Positions 1 to 11,916 of a DNA stretch of 64,000 nt are shown piece after piece (the stretch's first letter is position 1; the number at the start of each line of letters is the position of its first letter). This stretch comes from Sipunculus nudus. Taxonomy: Eukaryota; Annelida; Sipuncula; Golfingiida; Sipunculidae. The stretch lies in assembly GCA_026874595.1 (NCBI GenBank), contig CM049314.1, forward strand, positions 69,518,300-69,582,299. Direction: 5' to 3'. The position numbers and the translations under genes are program-made. The notes below the pieces were generated by a model. The model did not search any database. It saw only the letters and a program-made list of their open reading frames with translations, and was not told the DNA's origin.

Positions 1-343
1 AAACGTTATATTTCACCAAATTCTGTGTTCTAGGCAGCGCACAGAACTCGGGAAGAGCACAGATCGTGAGTTCGAGTACCAGTATCAGTAGAGAAAGCAT
101 GGGTTTTTTAAAGATCAACCGCAACTGAGGCCGTACCTAACTCCTCTATATTATGACCCAGCATGCAGTGTTATAACGAAAAGACTCCCTCTCTTATTAT
201 ACATTTACGTTATCTCTTATTAAAATTTGGATGCAGTCTAAACGGAGCAAATGTCGATGCTGTTCATTAATATTCTAGCTCCGTTTATGCATAAGAAAGC
301 AAAAAAAATCTTGATAACTAAATAAACTATTTTGCTATTTGCC

Positions 344-354
344 CCCCCCCCCCC
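344..354. repeat. Poly-C run and following (TA)n microsatellite
   Basis: A run of C near 344-354 is followed by a pure TA tract at 385-458, then a short GA run. Copy B has a shorter C-run and a 60-bp TA tract at 45261-45320. This is one of the few visible length differences between the copies. Reading frames here encode only Tyr-Ile repeats and are not genes. Confidence 0.9.
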
Positions 355-381
355 ATTTTCAGAATCGCTCCAAAGCCTTTG

Positions 382-459
<78 letters not shown>

Positions 460-460
<1 letters not shown>

Positions 461-2790
461 GAGAGAGAGAGATAGATATGATATCATAACAATAACGTTC
501 ACTCACTGCACCCTTACCGTTATCTGTCTTTGTCCACATATTTGAAAAAAAGGAGTAATATTTTCATGAAATACAAAAATACCATACAGAAAGTGTTAAT
601 TCTGGTTCACAGGCAATTGAAAACAGTATTCATGGTCGCTGCTAGATGTCTGCACTGCTGTCTTCGGATACAGTCATCACGAACAGACACAGGTCGGTGA
701 GGCAGCATGTCAAACGTGACTCGTCATAAGCAAGATCACACAGTTGTCCACATGTGGTTTTGCCATCACGGTATGATCTGCATATGGTAGGTAACAGTGC
801 TCATTAAACCGGTAAATGTGGCTTGTTTTTTTAAGACTAATACGGGATGTTAAAAAGGGTGATATTGCGCAATACACTCGTCAGCGGATCGACCGGCCAT
901 ATAAGCCTACCCGTGATCCCGCCAACGCGCTGGCATGTTGGTAGGGTCAAAGGTCAAAGCACATAAACAAACCTGCAAAGGGTACACGTGTCTATGTTGT
1001 TCAGCCCGTGCAGGAATCGGGATTGGGAATGAGGGAATTCATACTAAATAAATGGGAATCTGGATATTGCCAGATCAATAAATGCCACACAGGCATTATT
1101 AACCCCCATCTTTCCAGCTCCACGGGAGACGTCAGTGGGTGAAGCTTTTTCTTTGTTTTGAGGTACGCCCTGGACTTGTACGATGGAAGTAGGCTGTGAC
1201 TGATGGAGAAACTTTTGTAAAACATTAAATAATCACTGATAAATAGCACGCTAAGCTTCTGAGTCCCCTGATGCCGCCCCTGATTGATGTGAAACAATAC
1301 ATAGCTCAACCAGTTTACATCCGCGAATGCATTGTTGGGGGATATCCGTGCAAAATATGTGCATTTAAAGATTCACAGCCGAGGCAGGTCGCCCCTTTTA
1401 GTGACACTGAGTCTTGAAACGACGAATCAGATATAAACCTTACATATTGAACAATGTTCTGAAGTAGGCTAGCAAGAAGTTCTAACGCATATTGTTTCAA
1501 CTGACTTGTAAATTCATGGCCGACCATACTTGGACAAAAAAAAAAAATTACGTACGTCAGCGTACCTCGATATCAGAACAGCGCTTTGCTGTACACGGAC
1601 GTGTTCCTATAAACATGTTAGGAATAAGGAATGATGTATAAAAATTGGACTTTTTTGCTAATCAATTTGCATTTACCGTCTTGAAGGCCTTCCTTTCACA
1701 ATGGGGTAAAAATACAAGACATTGAACAATTATTAATTCACGGAATGAGGTTTACCGTTTAATCATGTTTTTTTCCATTTCAGGACAGAAGCATTGAAGA
1801 ACCAACATTTCGCAACATTTCCCTTTCGGGAAAAAATCAGAGAAAATCTTAGGTTCAATAATTTGACCAATGCAGCGTTCTTGACTTAAATACGGTCCTT
1901 GCATTCCCGACCATGCAGAACCCGGTTTGTTGACCAACAATTGGTTCTCGTCAGATTTTTTTAGTACATTTTACAGCTGCGTCAGATTTTCATAATTAAT
2001 TATTCCCGTTTTTGGAATGCAGTTAATTTTTAAAACATATTTTTTCTAACGATTTATCTTCACTTCTCTTTCATGTCTTGTTAGCAATTAATTCTTCACA
2101 TGTAATATAAACGTTCTACCTCTTGTATAAAATTCATTACTGCTTATGATGCACATATACTGTTACACTTCAATTTAATAAAGCAAAGGCTTTTATATAC
2201 AAATGAGAGATTTTTGGACAGGGTATGTTGCAGTGTTATTCTTTATTTGCCACTCTATCAATATCCTAAATGAAAAGTGCTAAGAATTTGCTATTTTTCC
2301 CTGAATAAAATAATATAAAACAATAGGAGAGGGGTATTTCTATGCAACACTTACCGGTAGCCCAAGAAGGTGAAAATTTATTTGCCCTTCTTTTTTTTAC
2401 ATTAAGATAGTGGTTCATATATTATCATTTTTATAGGTGTTATAATTAAACCTGGTCCAAATGCTCATCTGTTTCTTAATTTATAATTTACCTGACCCCA
2501 ACGACACATTCTTTGTTTTTGAAATAAATACCCTAGCACCCATCTGGATATTTATCAAAATGTAAAACACAATGAATATTAGGAGCGTTAACAAATATAG
2601 AGAACACTCAAAAGGTTATTGAATTAACATGCAGTACATCGAGGTATACGTTAACTGGGTTATAATAAACCCCACTCTTTCCTTGTTATTTTCATAAACA
2701 TAAAAATAAATTTTAGCTTAAAACATGATATACGGTGTTTGGAAATGCTCTGAATAGACTGTTTTCATAACAAACTACGTTTCACCCATT
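460..2790. other. No gene seen (copy A, left part)
   Basis: The stretch is AT-rich, with short reading frames that have no recognisable motif. The empty insertion site matching the copy-B transposon lies at 1681-1690 (TTGAAGGCCT). A 35-bp segment at 2654-2688, flanked by GTTA on both sides, is missing from copy B. Confidence 0.6.
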
Positions 2791-2795
2791 TTGGA

Positions 2796-3650
2796 ATGAA
2801 CAATAAGACCATCTTCTTGGGGCTTTTTCCATTTACGCTTTTCTGTGTTCGCTTTTCATCGCGCAGAACAGTCCAGACAGTTAAAACAAATTGTAACAAT
2901 TCCCTGTACGCTTTACATCGCGCTTGCATTCATTTCGATGAAAATACATCGATTCGGCCGTTTTTTCCATGTACGCTTTTTTATCGTTCAGAAAAGTCGA
3001 GACAGTTCAAACAAGTTGTAGCATTTCAATGTACGCTTTTGATCGCGCTTGCATTCATCGCCATAAAAAAAAGTCGATTCCTGTTCGACTTTTCTGCTCG
3101 CATTTTTGCTCAGTGCTGTAAAATTAATAAACAGTGAAAAATACCCTAGCCGGATTCAGCTAGCGGAAAAGTGCACATTGAAAATATATTCAGCGCGGTT
3201 TTCCAGCTTGTTGTTTTCAAGCGCGATGAAATTTCAGCGTACATAGAAAACAAATCCGTTTTCCATGAACGCTTTTCTGTGCGCTTTTCATCGCGTAGAA
3301 AGGTCCAGACAGTTCAAACAAGTTGTAGTATTTCCCTGTACGCTTTTTATCGCGCTTGCACTAATTGCAATGAAAAAAGGCGATTCGGCCCATTTCCATG
3401 TACGCTTTTTTTCATCGAGCAGAAAAGTCCAGACAGTTCAAACAAGTTTTAGCATCGCGATGAAAAAAAGTCGATTCCTGTTCGATTTTCTGCTTGCTTA
3501 ATTGGTCAGTACAGTAAAAACTGTATACAGTAAAAAAGTACCCCTGCCGGATTCAGCTAGCGGAAAAGTGCACATTGAAAATAAATTCAGCTCGGTTTTC
3601 AGCTTGTTGTTTTCAAGCGCGATGACATTTTTGCGTACCAGTCGTGACTT
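2796..3650. repeat. Composite minisatellite, 125-bp subunits
   Basis: The motif GACAGTT(C)AAAC recurs at about 2876, 3001, 3308 and 3432, giving spacings of 125, 307 and 124 bp. A second motif, CGGATTCAGCTAGCGG, recurs at 3151 and 3548. The pattern is a roughly 125-bp unit nested in a larger repeat of about 400 bp. Overlapping reading frames in this block are low-value translations of the repeat. Copy B (53911-54640) lacks one 125-bp subunit. Confidence 0.8.
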
Positions 3651-4024
3651 GATAATCCAACACTCAATATAAATCCCTTATTTATGTCGGATTGCGAGGC
3701 TGAAATGTTTGGAGGACTTGTTAGGATTCATTTAATATTTTGTTATAATGAAATTCGTATATGATAAATTGTTACGATTAATATGAAAATGAAAAGAAAA
3801 TATCCGTCATGGAGTAGGCCTACTCTTTTATTTCTTATATACATGTCTATAAACAACGCTGATGATTGATGACCTATGCAGATTCTTCCATTATGAGACA
3901 TGATTATATTACTGAACAAACGTTCACTTAATGTATATAATAAATGAACCAGCGGTTGTTTAACTGGGCTCATGTACGTTTAAAGAATGCAAGCATATCT
4001 GTCTGGTATATGGTTCTTTTCTTT

Positions 4025-4346
4025 TGGTTTTCACGGACTTTTCGACTTTTCTAAGTAGTCCGCGGTCGGCATCAACGTCCCTTGCAGCGAAGCCCTGCTC
4101 CCCCATATACCATAGCCATGTTTCTATTCCCCAAATCGTGTCTCTGGGAGTAATTTGTTTAGGAGGCTCATCTCCTCCATCAAACTAGCTGTCACTGTCG
4201 CCTCCGTCTTCTTTGAGTTTGACCACTGACACAATATCAGCGGCCGTCGGCATTGCTTGCGTGGGCTCCATGTTGTCCAATGCAAGGTATTCCTCCGCGT
4301 TGTTGAGTGTCTGGACGACCTGGTTCACCACCTCCGCGTGTTTAAC
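4025..4346 (-). pseudogene. Tigger/pogo (DDE_1) transposase C-terminal relic, copy A
   Basis: On the minus strand a frame reads HAEVVNQVVQTLNNAEEYLA, then an acidic tail with PTAADIVSVVK and DSDS. It stops at TAG (4185-4187) and continues in frame as FDGGDEPPKQIT and ARDVDADRGLLRKVEKS. This layout (PT..DIV..VK, acidic stretch, DEPP, then a short helical tail) is typical of the C-terminus of Tigger/pogo-family transposases. The TAG is one base from a Glu codon. No catalytic DDE core is visible upstream, so this is a fragment. It is duplicated at 55016-55337 with the same stop, so the break predates the duplication. The family call is by motif recognition, not alignment. Confidence 0.5.
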
Positions 4347-5160
4347 ACGTGGAGAAGTTCATACGGATCCAAACTGACTTAATTAGTGAGCCAAACTGAC
4401 TCAATAATTGGCTCCAGTGTACGGTTACAACAATACGCACCGCCGGATTTCACGCCTAATTGATCAGGATGCTGTGTGCTCGAGACCGACGACTGACATC
4501 AAAGGACCATATACCGGTCGGATTGTTAAGTCAGAAAATAAGTCGGTATCCTTGTTCGGTCGGGAAATGTCATGTCGGAGTCGTAATCCAAAGGTGTCGG
4601 CTTTTCAAGGCTATTTACTATGTGTCCCGTTCGTGTTTTACAAAATACCGTTGGATTGCAAGGTTTTCGCATTGTTAAGGGTAGGAATGTCAAATCGCGA
4701 ATTAACATGGAAAATCATTTGACCCTTTTCCATGCACGGGGAAACGCGCGCGGGTGAGCATTCTTGTGGAGATCAAGGACGCGAATGTAGTCTGCTTGAG
4801 GAAGAAGGCACTTCATAAACAAAAGCCTTACCTAATATGGAGTTCCTCATTAATATGTATGAGTACATTTGTGAACTACATCATAGCTAACGAATGTGGA
4901 GCAGAGAGGCAACATTAAAAGAACAGTGCACGTGCATGCGCCGCGATGAAGCGGCGGACAAGTGTGATATTCGTCGTACACGACACGTGATAGTACACCA
5001 AGTTCCCGCTTCACAGGCTATTTGTCCTTGCTACATATTAACTTTTCAGTGCAAAAAGACCGGTATTAAGGTCATGAAATCACAGGCATTTGACACAATG
5101 CATTTACCGGGTGAGCGATACTACGAGGATCACGCCCCCGTCACCTATCTTACCAACACT
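4347..5160. other. No gene seen; unrecognised conserved-looking frames
   Basis: Frames such as the minus-strand 4526-4708 (ending DYDSDMTFPDRTRIPTYFLT) persist in copy B. The whole block is about 99% alike, so persistence is not evidence of coding. Nothing recognisable was found. Confidence 0.5.
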
Positions 5161-5209
5161 ATATTGCAGTGCAGATTATTGTTAGGCTCAGATCTGTATT
5201 ATTAAACAG

Positions 5210-5600
5210 ATACATTACAGATTAATGTTGGGCTCGTATCTAGACTTAATACAGATACCTGGCAGGTTATTGTTAGGCTCATATATGTAGTCATATCAAA
5301 TAGCTGGTACTTTGTGACAGGTTATTGTTAGGCTCATATATGTAGTCATATCAAATAGCAGGTACTTTGTGACAGGTTATTGTTAGGCTCATATATGTAG
5401 TCATATCAAATAGCCGGTACTTTGTGACAGGTTATTTTTAGGCTTATATCAGCATATGCCATACATATGGCAGATTATTGTTAAACTCCTTACTATTCTT
5501 ATTACAGATACCTGACAGGTTTTTGTTAGGTTTATATTTGCAATTATTACAGGTATTTGGCAGGTTATTGTTAGGTACATATCTGTAGTTATAACAGATA
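5210..5600. repeat. 55-bp tandem repeat
   Basis: GTTATTGTTAGGCTCATATA starts units at about 5266, 5321, 5376 and 5431, exactly 55 bp apart. More degenerate copies extend to about 5600. Copy B carries the same number of units at about 56200-56590. Confidence 0.9.
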
Positions 5601-6290
5601 ACTGACAGGATAGGATAAGATGAGACAGGTTAAGATAAGATAGAACAGAATAAGATTAGATAGGATAAGATAAGCTGAGATAGGATAGGATAGGATAGTA
5701 TAAGACAGGATAAGGTAGGAAAAGATTAGATAAGATAAGATTATATACGATAACATTAGATCAGATAATATCAGATAAGATAAACTGGATAGATTGAATG
5801 GAATGAGACAGAAAAGATATGATAAATAATAATTTGATATAAAACAGATATGAAAAGATGATGCAGATAAGATGAGATAGCATGGGAAAAATAACATAAG
5901 ATGAAATAATTAATATTAATTGAGATAGAATAGATAGGTAGGGAAGGGAATTAGATATGAAAGATAAGATAAGATAGATAGATAAGAAGAAACAGGATGA
6001 GGTGAGATTGATAAGATGAGGCAGATAGGATAAGATGAGATAGATACGATGAGATAGATACGATTAGATACTATGATAGGATGAAATGGCATAGGATGAA
6101 AGGTGATAAGATAATGAGATAAGGTCACACAGGATAAGATAAAGCTGGATTAGATTAGATGGGAAAGGATAAGATAGGTAGAACAATATTAGATAAGATT
6201 ATATAGGATAAGATTATCTAGGATAAGATAATAGGATTAGGTTAGATACTTTTAGATAAGATTAGATATGATTAGGTTTAAGCAGTTTTG
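5600..6290. repeat. Degenerate GATAA/GATAGGATAAGAT tract (about 690 bp)
   Basis: This is a long purine-rich strand made of GATAA, GATAG and GATGAG words. The minus-strand translation is Leu/Ser/Tyr-rich and has no gene character. It contains very many WGATAR words, the consensus bound by GATA factors; binding is only a possibility. Length and sequence are almost the same in copy B (56590-57277), which is unusual for such a tract unless the duplication is recent. Confidence 0.85.
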
Positions 6291-6299
6291 AAATACTAT

Positions 6300-8390
6300 A
6301 GTATGAATATTTGAGGAAAATCCGGGTTGCCAACAACTCTAGCACGTTGCAAGTTAAATTGTTAATTAATCACTTGACAACCTACCAGTATGTACTAGCG
6401 TGTTAAGTTAATTGCTAGTATATGATATTTATCTTTAAACGTTCAAGGGAGTCCAGGAGAAAAGATTGTGATGAGTCTGACACATTTATTTCCTGTGTTC
6501 AAATTAATGCCATTTGGCATACAGTGGATGACATGTGCATGAATACCTTGCATGTAACGAGGTCCATGCAGCAACAAGCATAATATTATTTAAAGATTTA
6601 AAATGTGAATAATTAATGAAAAATATAGATATTAGCATGGAAGGGCACGAAGAGACAAAACCATGTAACACAGTCTACTCCGGCAGAGATAATAATGTGC
6701 TTAAAATCTCACTGAATATTAAGTTTGGCTTATTGACATTAGAAAAAATGTCATTAAAGAAATTTGCATTTCCTTTTCAATATATGTATTAAATGTTATT
6801 TAGGTTATAAATGTTTATGATTCCATAAAAATTGTAAAGGTTGCTTTAAATAGACACAAATGCAATTTACATGAGAATGTTTTAATGCATGTTCAAAATG
6901 AGCCTAATATCTTTAATTCTACCCGGCAATAAAATAAATATAACATGATAAAAACTCATCCATTATTTCAATAATTTTCTCAATATCTCATTTTAGAAAA
7001 TAATGCCTTCAAATTGCAAATTAGTAATTATATGAACAATTGCTTAAAAGTGCATAAAAGTAAAATTTCAATGCAATGCATGTTTATTAAAAAGCAAATC
7101 CATTTTTAATACATTATCTCATTATTCCTTTCATTAATAAGTACACATCCCTGTACAGCAAAGTGCCGTCCTTGGATCGAATTAAGGTGGTCCACTTCGG
7201 TCCAAGTATGGTCGGCCATGGGTGACTTTGAAGTCATTTGAAACAAAATTTGAATTTTTTTATAACCTTTTGTTGGACATGCAAGCTTTATATCTGGTGC
7301 GTCGTTTTAATCCTCAGTGTCACTAGTGTTTATAACACGATATAACATAACGTTCCTCGGATGTGAATCGACGAATGCTACGTTTCTTGACCGGAAACAC
7401 CCAAACACGTTGATGCCCTCAAGGATGTCTGGTAGAGCAATCTATATAGTCTTGTATGAGTAGCCGGTACCAGGGGATTCCGCGGAATAGCGTGCCAATT
7501 AATAGCAATTGTTCAATTTTTTACAAAAAATTTCCACGTCACTCAAATATTACTTCTATCCAAGTACAGGCGCACCTCAAATGAAATGTGTACCTCAACG
7601 GTGAGACGTAAGCCTACTAGTAATTACAATCTGCGTTCGTCCTAGACTTTATATATCAACTAACTCCTCTAACTCCTCACGGGCAGCCCTCACTGTCTCT
7701 CAGAAATTTCTCTAGTCTGTCACTCCACCACCATCAAAATATGTCAAAAGTGGGCATAATCACACTGATAGCAGCAGACAACTAAGAATGCTTAGAACCT
7801 GTACAAGAGAAAAGCCACACAAACTGATCAGCGCAAAGAAGTGCACGTGGTGTTTGTTTGTGTGCGGTGACATTTTGACTGAAGATATTGACTCATGCGC
7901 ACTCGGAGTTACGAACAGGCTTAAATATCGACGGTATCGCAGTATACACGGACATGTATCTTGAAAAACACTAGGCGTCTAGGGGTCGGCCTGATATTTG
8001 TAGTTTGGAAGTTGCACGTAAAATATCATAATCAGAATTCCCCTTTTTCTAAAAATATACCCACATTTACGGACAAATTTATCTATATCTCACGTAGACT
8101 GGAGTTAATAATAGTACAATGTCTAAACATATAACTGCTGCTTTGCGCAGGCAGGGGGGTCTTTGAAGCCGGTCACGTTTCTTACAGCGCTCAGTGGAGG
8201 AAAAGATTCAGTCTTTGGCTCTGCTGCAATGAGCGTGCACACACACGTGGCTGGCAGCAGCAGTTTTCTAAACACAACCTACAACGCTACCTTGTGAGAT
8301 TATGTGTAACAACTTTGAGATAGTTCATAACTTTGTTATCAGTTCAAACACACGATAGGTAAGCCTCTTGACAAAATCTTATCTTTCATT
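6300..8390. other. No gene seen (copy A, middle part)
   Basis: This is AT-rich DNA with no recognisable protein, RNA gene or repeat boundary. Relative to copy B, a 34-bp piece is missing at about 7949/7950; the retained bases are at 58937-58970 and are flanked by AC on both sides. The missing piece breaks a 126-codon frame that stays open in copy B (58775-59155). That frame has no motif I recognise. Confidence 0.5.
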
Positions 8391-8423
8391 AATATATATA
8401 TATATAAATATATATATATAAAC

Positions 8424-8468
<45 letters not shown>
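8391..8468. repeat. (TA)n microsatellite abutting transposon left end
   Basis: Interrupted TA tract. A second pure TA tract sits directly outside the right end of the same transposon (11917-11956), so the element appears to lie inside what was one TA run. Confidence 0.85.
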
Positions 8469-8477
<9 letters not shown>

Positions 8478-8626
8478 TACAGTACATGTGTGTAACAAGG
8501 GATTTCGCGAAATCCCTAAAACTTTCAGGGAATTCTTGAAATGACTGTTTCACTTAGGGATTTCATGAAATCACTAAAATGTCTAGGGATTTTGTGTAAT
8601 CCCTGGAAATGGAACCTTTGTTTTAC

Positions 8627-9409
8627 CAAGGAGATTACAGACTGGAGTATCAAGTGAGAGTCTGGCCGTGTCGAATGTTGCTGACGGGGGTCATAAAACT
8701 CGCTGCTCAAAGGCACACAGAGATACCGCTGATAAGCCCGGCGCTTATTTAAACAGTGCGAGAGATACCCTTATTGTGTGACTTCGGAACATCTCGTTAG
8801 TTCCCGGCTGCGGTAAACATGGGCGATAATACGAGAACAACGCCGTCAGTGACAGAGCGGGCAATGGCTCACTGTTATCCATGAAAATGAAAGTCATCCG
8901 GTCATAAGCGTCAAAATATTTATTTATCGACGAATACTATAATACATGGCTAAATAGTTATTTATTTCAGAAGTGTGATTCCGAAGATATTCAGGAAAAA
9001 TAAGGTTTACATTTACAAGTCGTCCACCAAATCACGGCAGAAGTGGATGCAGAGTGACTGCATCTATACCAAAATCGATCCAGTGATTCCTCAACACGAG
9101 ATCTCTCTTGATATATTTGTTGCGCGTAGTTCTTGACTATACAAACCATTTGCGCATCCATAATTCCGGTAAATGTCAATATCGCTCAGTTACTGGATAT
9201 ATCGCTCTCCGCTTCAGCGAGCTACAGCGGCCCTCGGAAGTAACATCTAGCAGACTCGCTTTATCAAAGCCCATGCCGCCGCTGCGCCTGACACCGCGGC
9301 ACAATAGGTGCACAATAGAGTTAATGGGTTTATCAGGTCTTAATTGCAATTAGCACACGACTGACACTTGAGGCTTCTGACAGTTGATACTCCAGTCTGT
9401 AATCTCCTT
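8627..9409. mobile_element. Nested 783-bp element with 26-bp perfect inverted ends
   Basis: AAGGAGATTACAGACTGGAG begins a 26-bp arm at 8628-8653 that is repeated as a perfect inverse at 9384-9409. TGTTTTAC flanks both sides (8619-8626 and 9410-9417), giving an 8-bp target duplication; the shared flank extends to 12 bp if arm bases are counted. An 8-bp duplication with ends starting CAAGG suits a hAT-like or Mutator-like non-autonomous element. A minus-strand frame (8991-9179, starting MTFTGIMDAQMVC) is present but has no recognised domain. Copy B carries the same insertion. Confidence 0.65.
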
Positions 9410-9424
9410 TGTTTTACACAATCT

Positions 9425-9700
9425 TACTGAATGGATTTCAGGGAATTAGTGTAATGATATCTTTTCCGAGTCGGAGTTATCATTATCATATTCCTAACCT
9501 TTTTTTACACAATCTTACTCATATTCATAACATTTCAGTAACTTTATTTTAGACAAGCTTGCTCATATCCATAACATTTCAGTTACCTTTTTTTTTTACA
9601 CAGTCTTACTCATATCCATAACATTTATATAATCTTACCCATATTCATAACATTTAAGTACTTTTATTTTACATAATCTTACTGAATGGGTTTCAATGAA
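9425..9700. repeat. About 45-bp minisatellite inside the transposon
   Basis: CTTACTCATATTCATAACATT-like units start near 9514, 9558, 9605, 9634 and 9678, mostly 44-47 bp apart, with T-rich spacers between. Confidence 0.75.
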
Positions 9701-9986
9701 TTTTAAGACTGCGCTCTTTATGTCTATCAGAGTTTGCTGTTCATGGAGTATAATCATTACCGTTTTCATAACATTTCACACTATTAATAGGCACCACAAA
9801 GGGAATAAAGTCACGGTTTGCTGTTTCATGGAGATAGTTCTCAATGTCAATGGTATTCAAAACATTTCACGCTAATTAGCTCACAGTCCCCCAAGTACTT
9901 TAATGTTTGGCTCAAAGTGACAGCCATATGATACATGCTTTGAGAGTTGAGGCTCTATTGAAAGGGATAATGCTGACATTAAAGAC

Positions 9987-10941
9987 ATGCTTGTAGCTTG
10001 GATGAGTGACAACAATACCTGTGGCTTGACTGTGGGACTCAAATTTGTGCAGCCACATAACAACTGTGCTCATCATGCTCACATTAACAGAACTCCTTAC
10101 AAAGCTATGTTTGGAGAGGACCCTAAGGTTGGCTTGGCATATTCGATTCTTCCACCAGAAATCCTTAGAAAGCTTAAATCAGAAGATGCTCTCCTGGCAC
10201 TTCTTCAGCCGTCATCACCTGTCAACACTGAGTCAGCATCTGTTGACACCACTGAGCCTCTACTTCCTGCCACCAGTCCATCTTCAGCAGATGCAAATAA
10301 CCCAAAGTCAACCCAGGAGCCATCCTCTCCGGCTCAGCCAACCATCATCTTCCACCAACAAGTCACCAACACCTACTGCCAACAGTCCACCATCACCACC
10401 TGCAACTGATCAGCAACCGTCACCAGCTGCCAACAGCGACCCTGCACCTCTTGACAAGCGGCTTCATGACATCTCCTGTCAGCGTAAAAGAGCATGCGAT
10501 TCTCAGTTATCCCAAGCAGAAAGAATGGTCAAGCGCTCCCGTGTTGAATTAATTGCTGGTGAAGTGGGAGATAATGTTGCTGTTCCGATTCCAATGGTTG
10601 ACAGGGGTAGAGTTGATCCCAGAAACATACTTGGAGTTATACTGGATGGGACGGACATGAAATGTACAGAATTACATTGAAGACTGGAATCCCGTGCACA
10701 AAATATTGTACGAACCAGTTTGACATCTGTCCCCAGCGACTCTTGAGTGAATCTGATGTAAACAGAGAATGTAACATATCGCTGCGCCAAGCCCTCAAGA
10801 CTTCTGGCGGACAAGGGTTCTTCCGCTGTTACTGCAGCAAAGGCAAGAAACTGTCAGACAAACTGGTGCAAATGCTAAAAAGCAAAGATACTTTGTAATA
10901 GAAGGTGTCACAGCAGTCTGACTTGTCAAAATAAGAATTAG
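9987..10941 (+). pseudogene. Integrase-derived protein C-terminal relic (KRBA2-like), copy A
   Basis: Three frames together follow one protein. Frame one (9987-10406) gives the integrase tail with NRTPYKAMFG, then LPPEILRKLKSEDALLALL and a Ser/Pro/Thr linker. A second frame picks up the linker and gives QLSQAERMVKRSRVEL, then GDNVAVPIPMVDRGR and DPRNILGVIL, stopping at 10678-10680. A third (10662 on) gives a stretch with NQFDICPQRLLSESDVNRE and GGQGFFRCYC. After another shift near 10870 the cysteine tail KAKILCNRRCHSSLTC runs to 10941. These blocks match the C-terminus of the KRAB-A-domain-containing-2-like/SCAND3-like family of transposon-derived integrases common in mollusc genomes. The DDE core is missing. 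At least three frameshifts make it non-functional. Confidence 0.7.
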
Positions 10942-11380
10942 CAAAGTTACGCTTTGACCAAGACATTTCTGTGATAACCAGTGGCTACTAGGGCTGCGCG
11001 ATATTATCGATATGTTGGTATATCGCGATTCGGTGAATCGCATATTGCGTTGATTCAGTTTATCAATAATTTCTACATATTTTGTTTTACTTGCATAAAA
11101 CTGGTTTTTTTTCGGTTATTAGAATAATATTTATATTACAAATTTAGACATCTTAATGTAGAGATTTTAAGACAGGCCTTAAATGAATTGTTCAAGTTGG
11201 CCAGATATACCAAAGATTAAAGGTTCGTTAAAGGGAATTCGCATGTCTGCAAGATACTATACAACAAATATTTCCTTATAGCTAAGAGTAATAAGTGCTG
11301 AACACATCCATAATAAATAATGATTTATTAATTTATTCTTTCCTGATATCTTATGATAACTGCAGGAAGATCAGGTGTCA

Positions 11381-11600
11381 AGTTAACAGTATTACTATTT
11401 ATTTATGGATTTATTTTTTATTAGTATAATTGTTTAGGAATGGCAGACTTGCAATGTGGTACATGGCTTTAATCATACACACCAAATGTCAAATAAACAG
11501 TATTATTGTTTTTTTTTTATTTTTTCTATTATTAGTATTATTGTTTAGGAATGGCAGACCTACAATGTGGTACATGGCTCTGATTATACACATATCTATC
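11381..11600. repeat. 111-bp direct repeat, two units
   Basis: TGTTTAGGAATGGCAGAC begins at 11431 and again at 11542, each followed by a similar AATGTGGTACATGGCT block. Copy B ends between the two units, in the T-run after the first. Confidence 0.8.
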
Positions 11601-11911
11601 CCTCTCTGTGCTAATCCTGCACAGACCCGATTTTAGTGATTGTAATAAACTGCTCTGCATAAACTTTCATTGTGTCATTATATTTAACATGATAAACAAT
11701 GATTTAGCCCAGTCGCTGAAATAGTGAAGGATTGGCCTATAATGAAAATGCATTCAGGGATTTCACCAAATAATTTGAGCAATATTTCAGGGATTACATG
11801 AAATCCCTATACTTTTTAGTAATTTCATGGAATCGATAAGCGAAACAGTTATTTCACGAATTCCCTGAAAGTTTAAGGGATTTCGCGAAATCCCTAGTTA
11901 CACACTAACTG

Positions 11912-11916
<5 letters not shown>

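Larger units (their letters stand above)
54..11515 (+). repeat. Segmental duplication, copy A (about 11.46 kb)
   Basis: This block recurs in the same orientation at 44933-62528. The left junction is the shared run that begins AGAGCACAGATCGTGAG; upstream the two copies are unrelated. Similarity ends in the T-run near 11508-11515. Divergence is low: the 211-codon frame at 10045-10680 differs from 61058-61693 at three residues, and the 102-codon frame across the GATAA tract (5589-5897) is identical to 56576-56884. Even hypermutable minisatellites keep their length, so the event is young, or the copies are alleles that were assembled side by side. The copy contains no recognisable host gene. Confidence 0.95.
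8491..11902 (+). mobile_element. DNA transposon with TGTAAC...GTTACA palindromic TIRs (3.4 kb)
   Basis: The left end (TGTAAC then AGGGATTTCGCGAAATCCCT) and the reverse complement of the right end match over about 120 bp. Similarity continues outward as TTACAGT..GTG to about 8477 and 11913. Each TIR is built of four 29-bp modules starting at 8498, 8527, 8556 and 8585, each opening with a palindrome of the form AGGGATTTCnnGAAATCCCT. The interior holds a broken integrase-like relic (9987-10941), a nested 783-bp element and a 45-bp minisatellite. TGTAAC ends fit Ginger-type cut-and-paste elements, but I see no clear 4-bp target duplication, so the superfamily stays open. The element is dead: the coding remnant is frameshifted and lacks its catalytic domain. 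Confidence 0.75.

Noticed and set aside
339-545. Tyr-Ile repeat reading frame (also 45164-45425)
   Set aside because: Translation of a TA microsatellite with no gene context.
5589-6128. Leu/Ser/Tyr-rich minus-strand frames, membrane-like (also 56576-57115)
   Set aside because: They are translations of the GATAA tract; identity between copies reflects the duplication, not selection.
10503-10814. 103-codon minus-strand frame conserved in both copies
   Set aside because: Antisense shadow of the integrase-derived relic.
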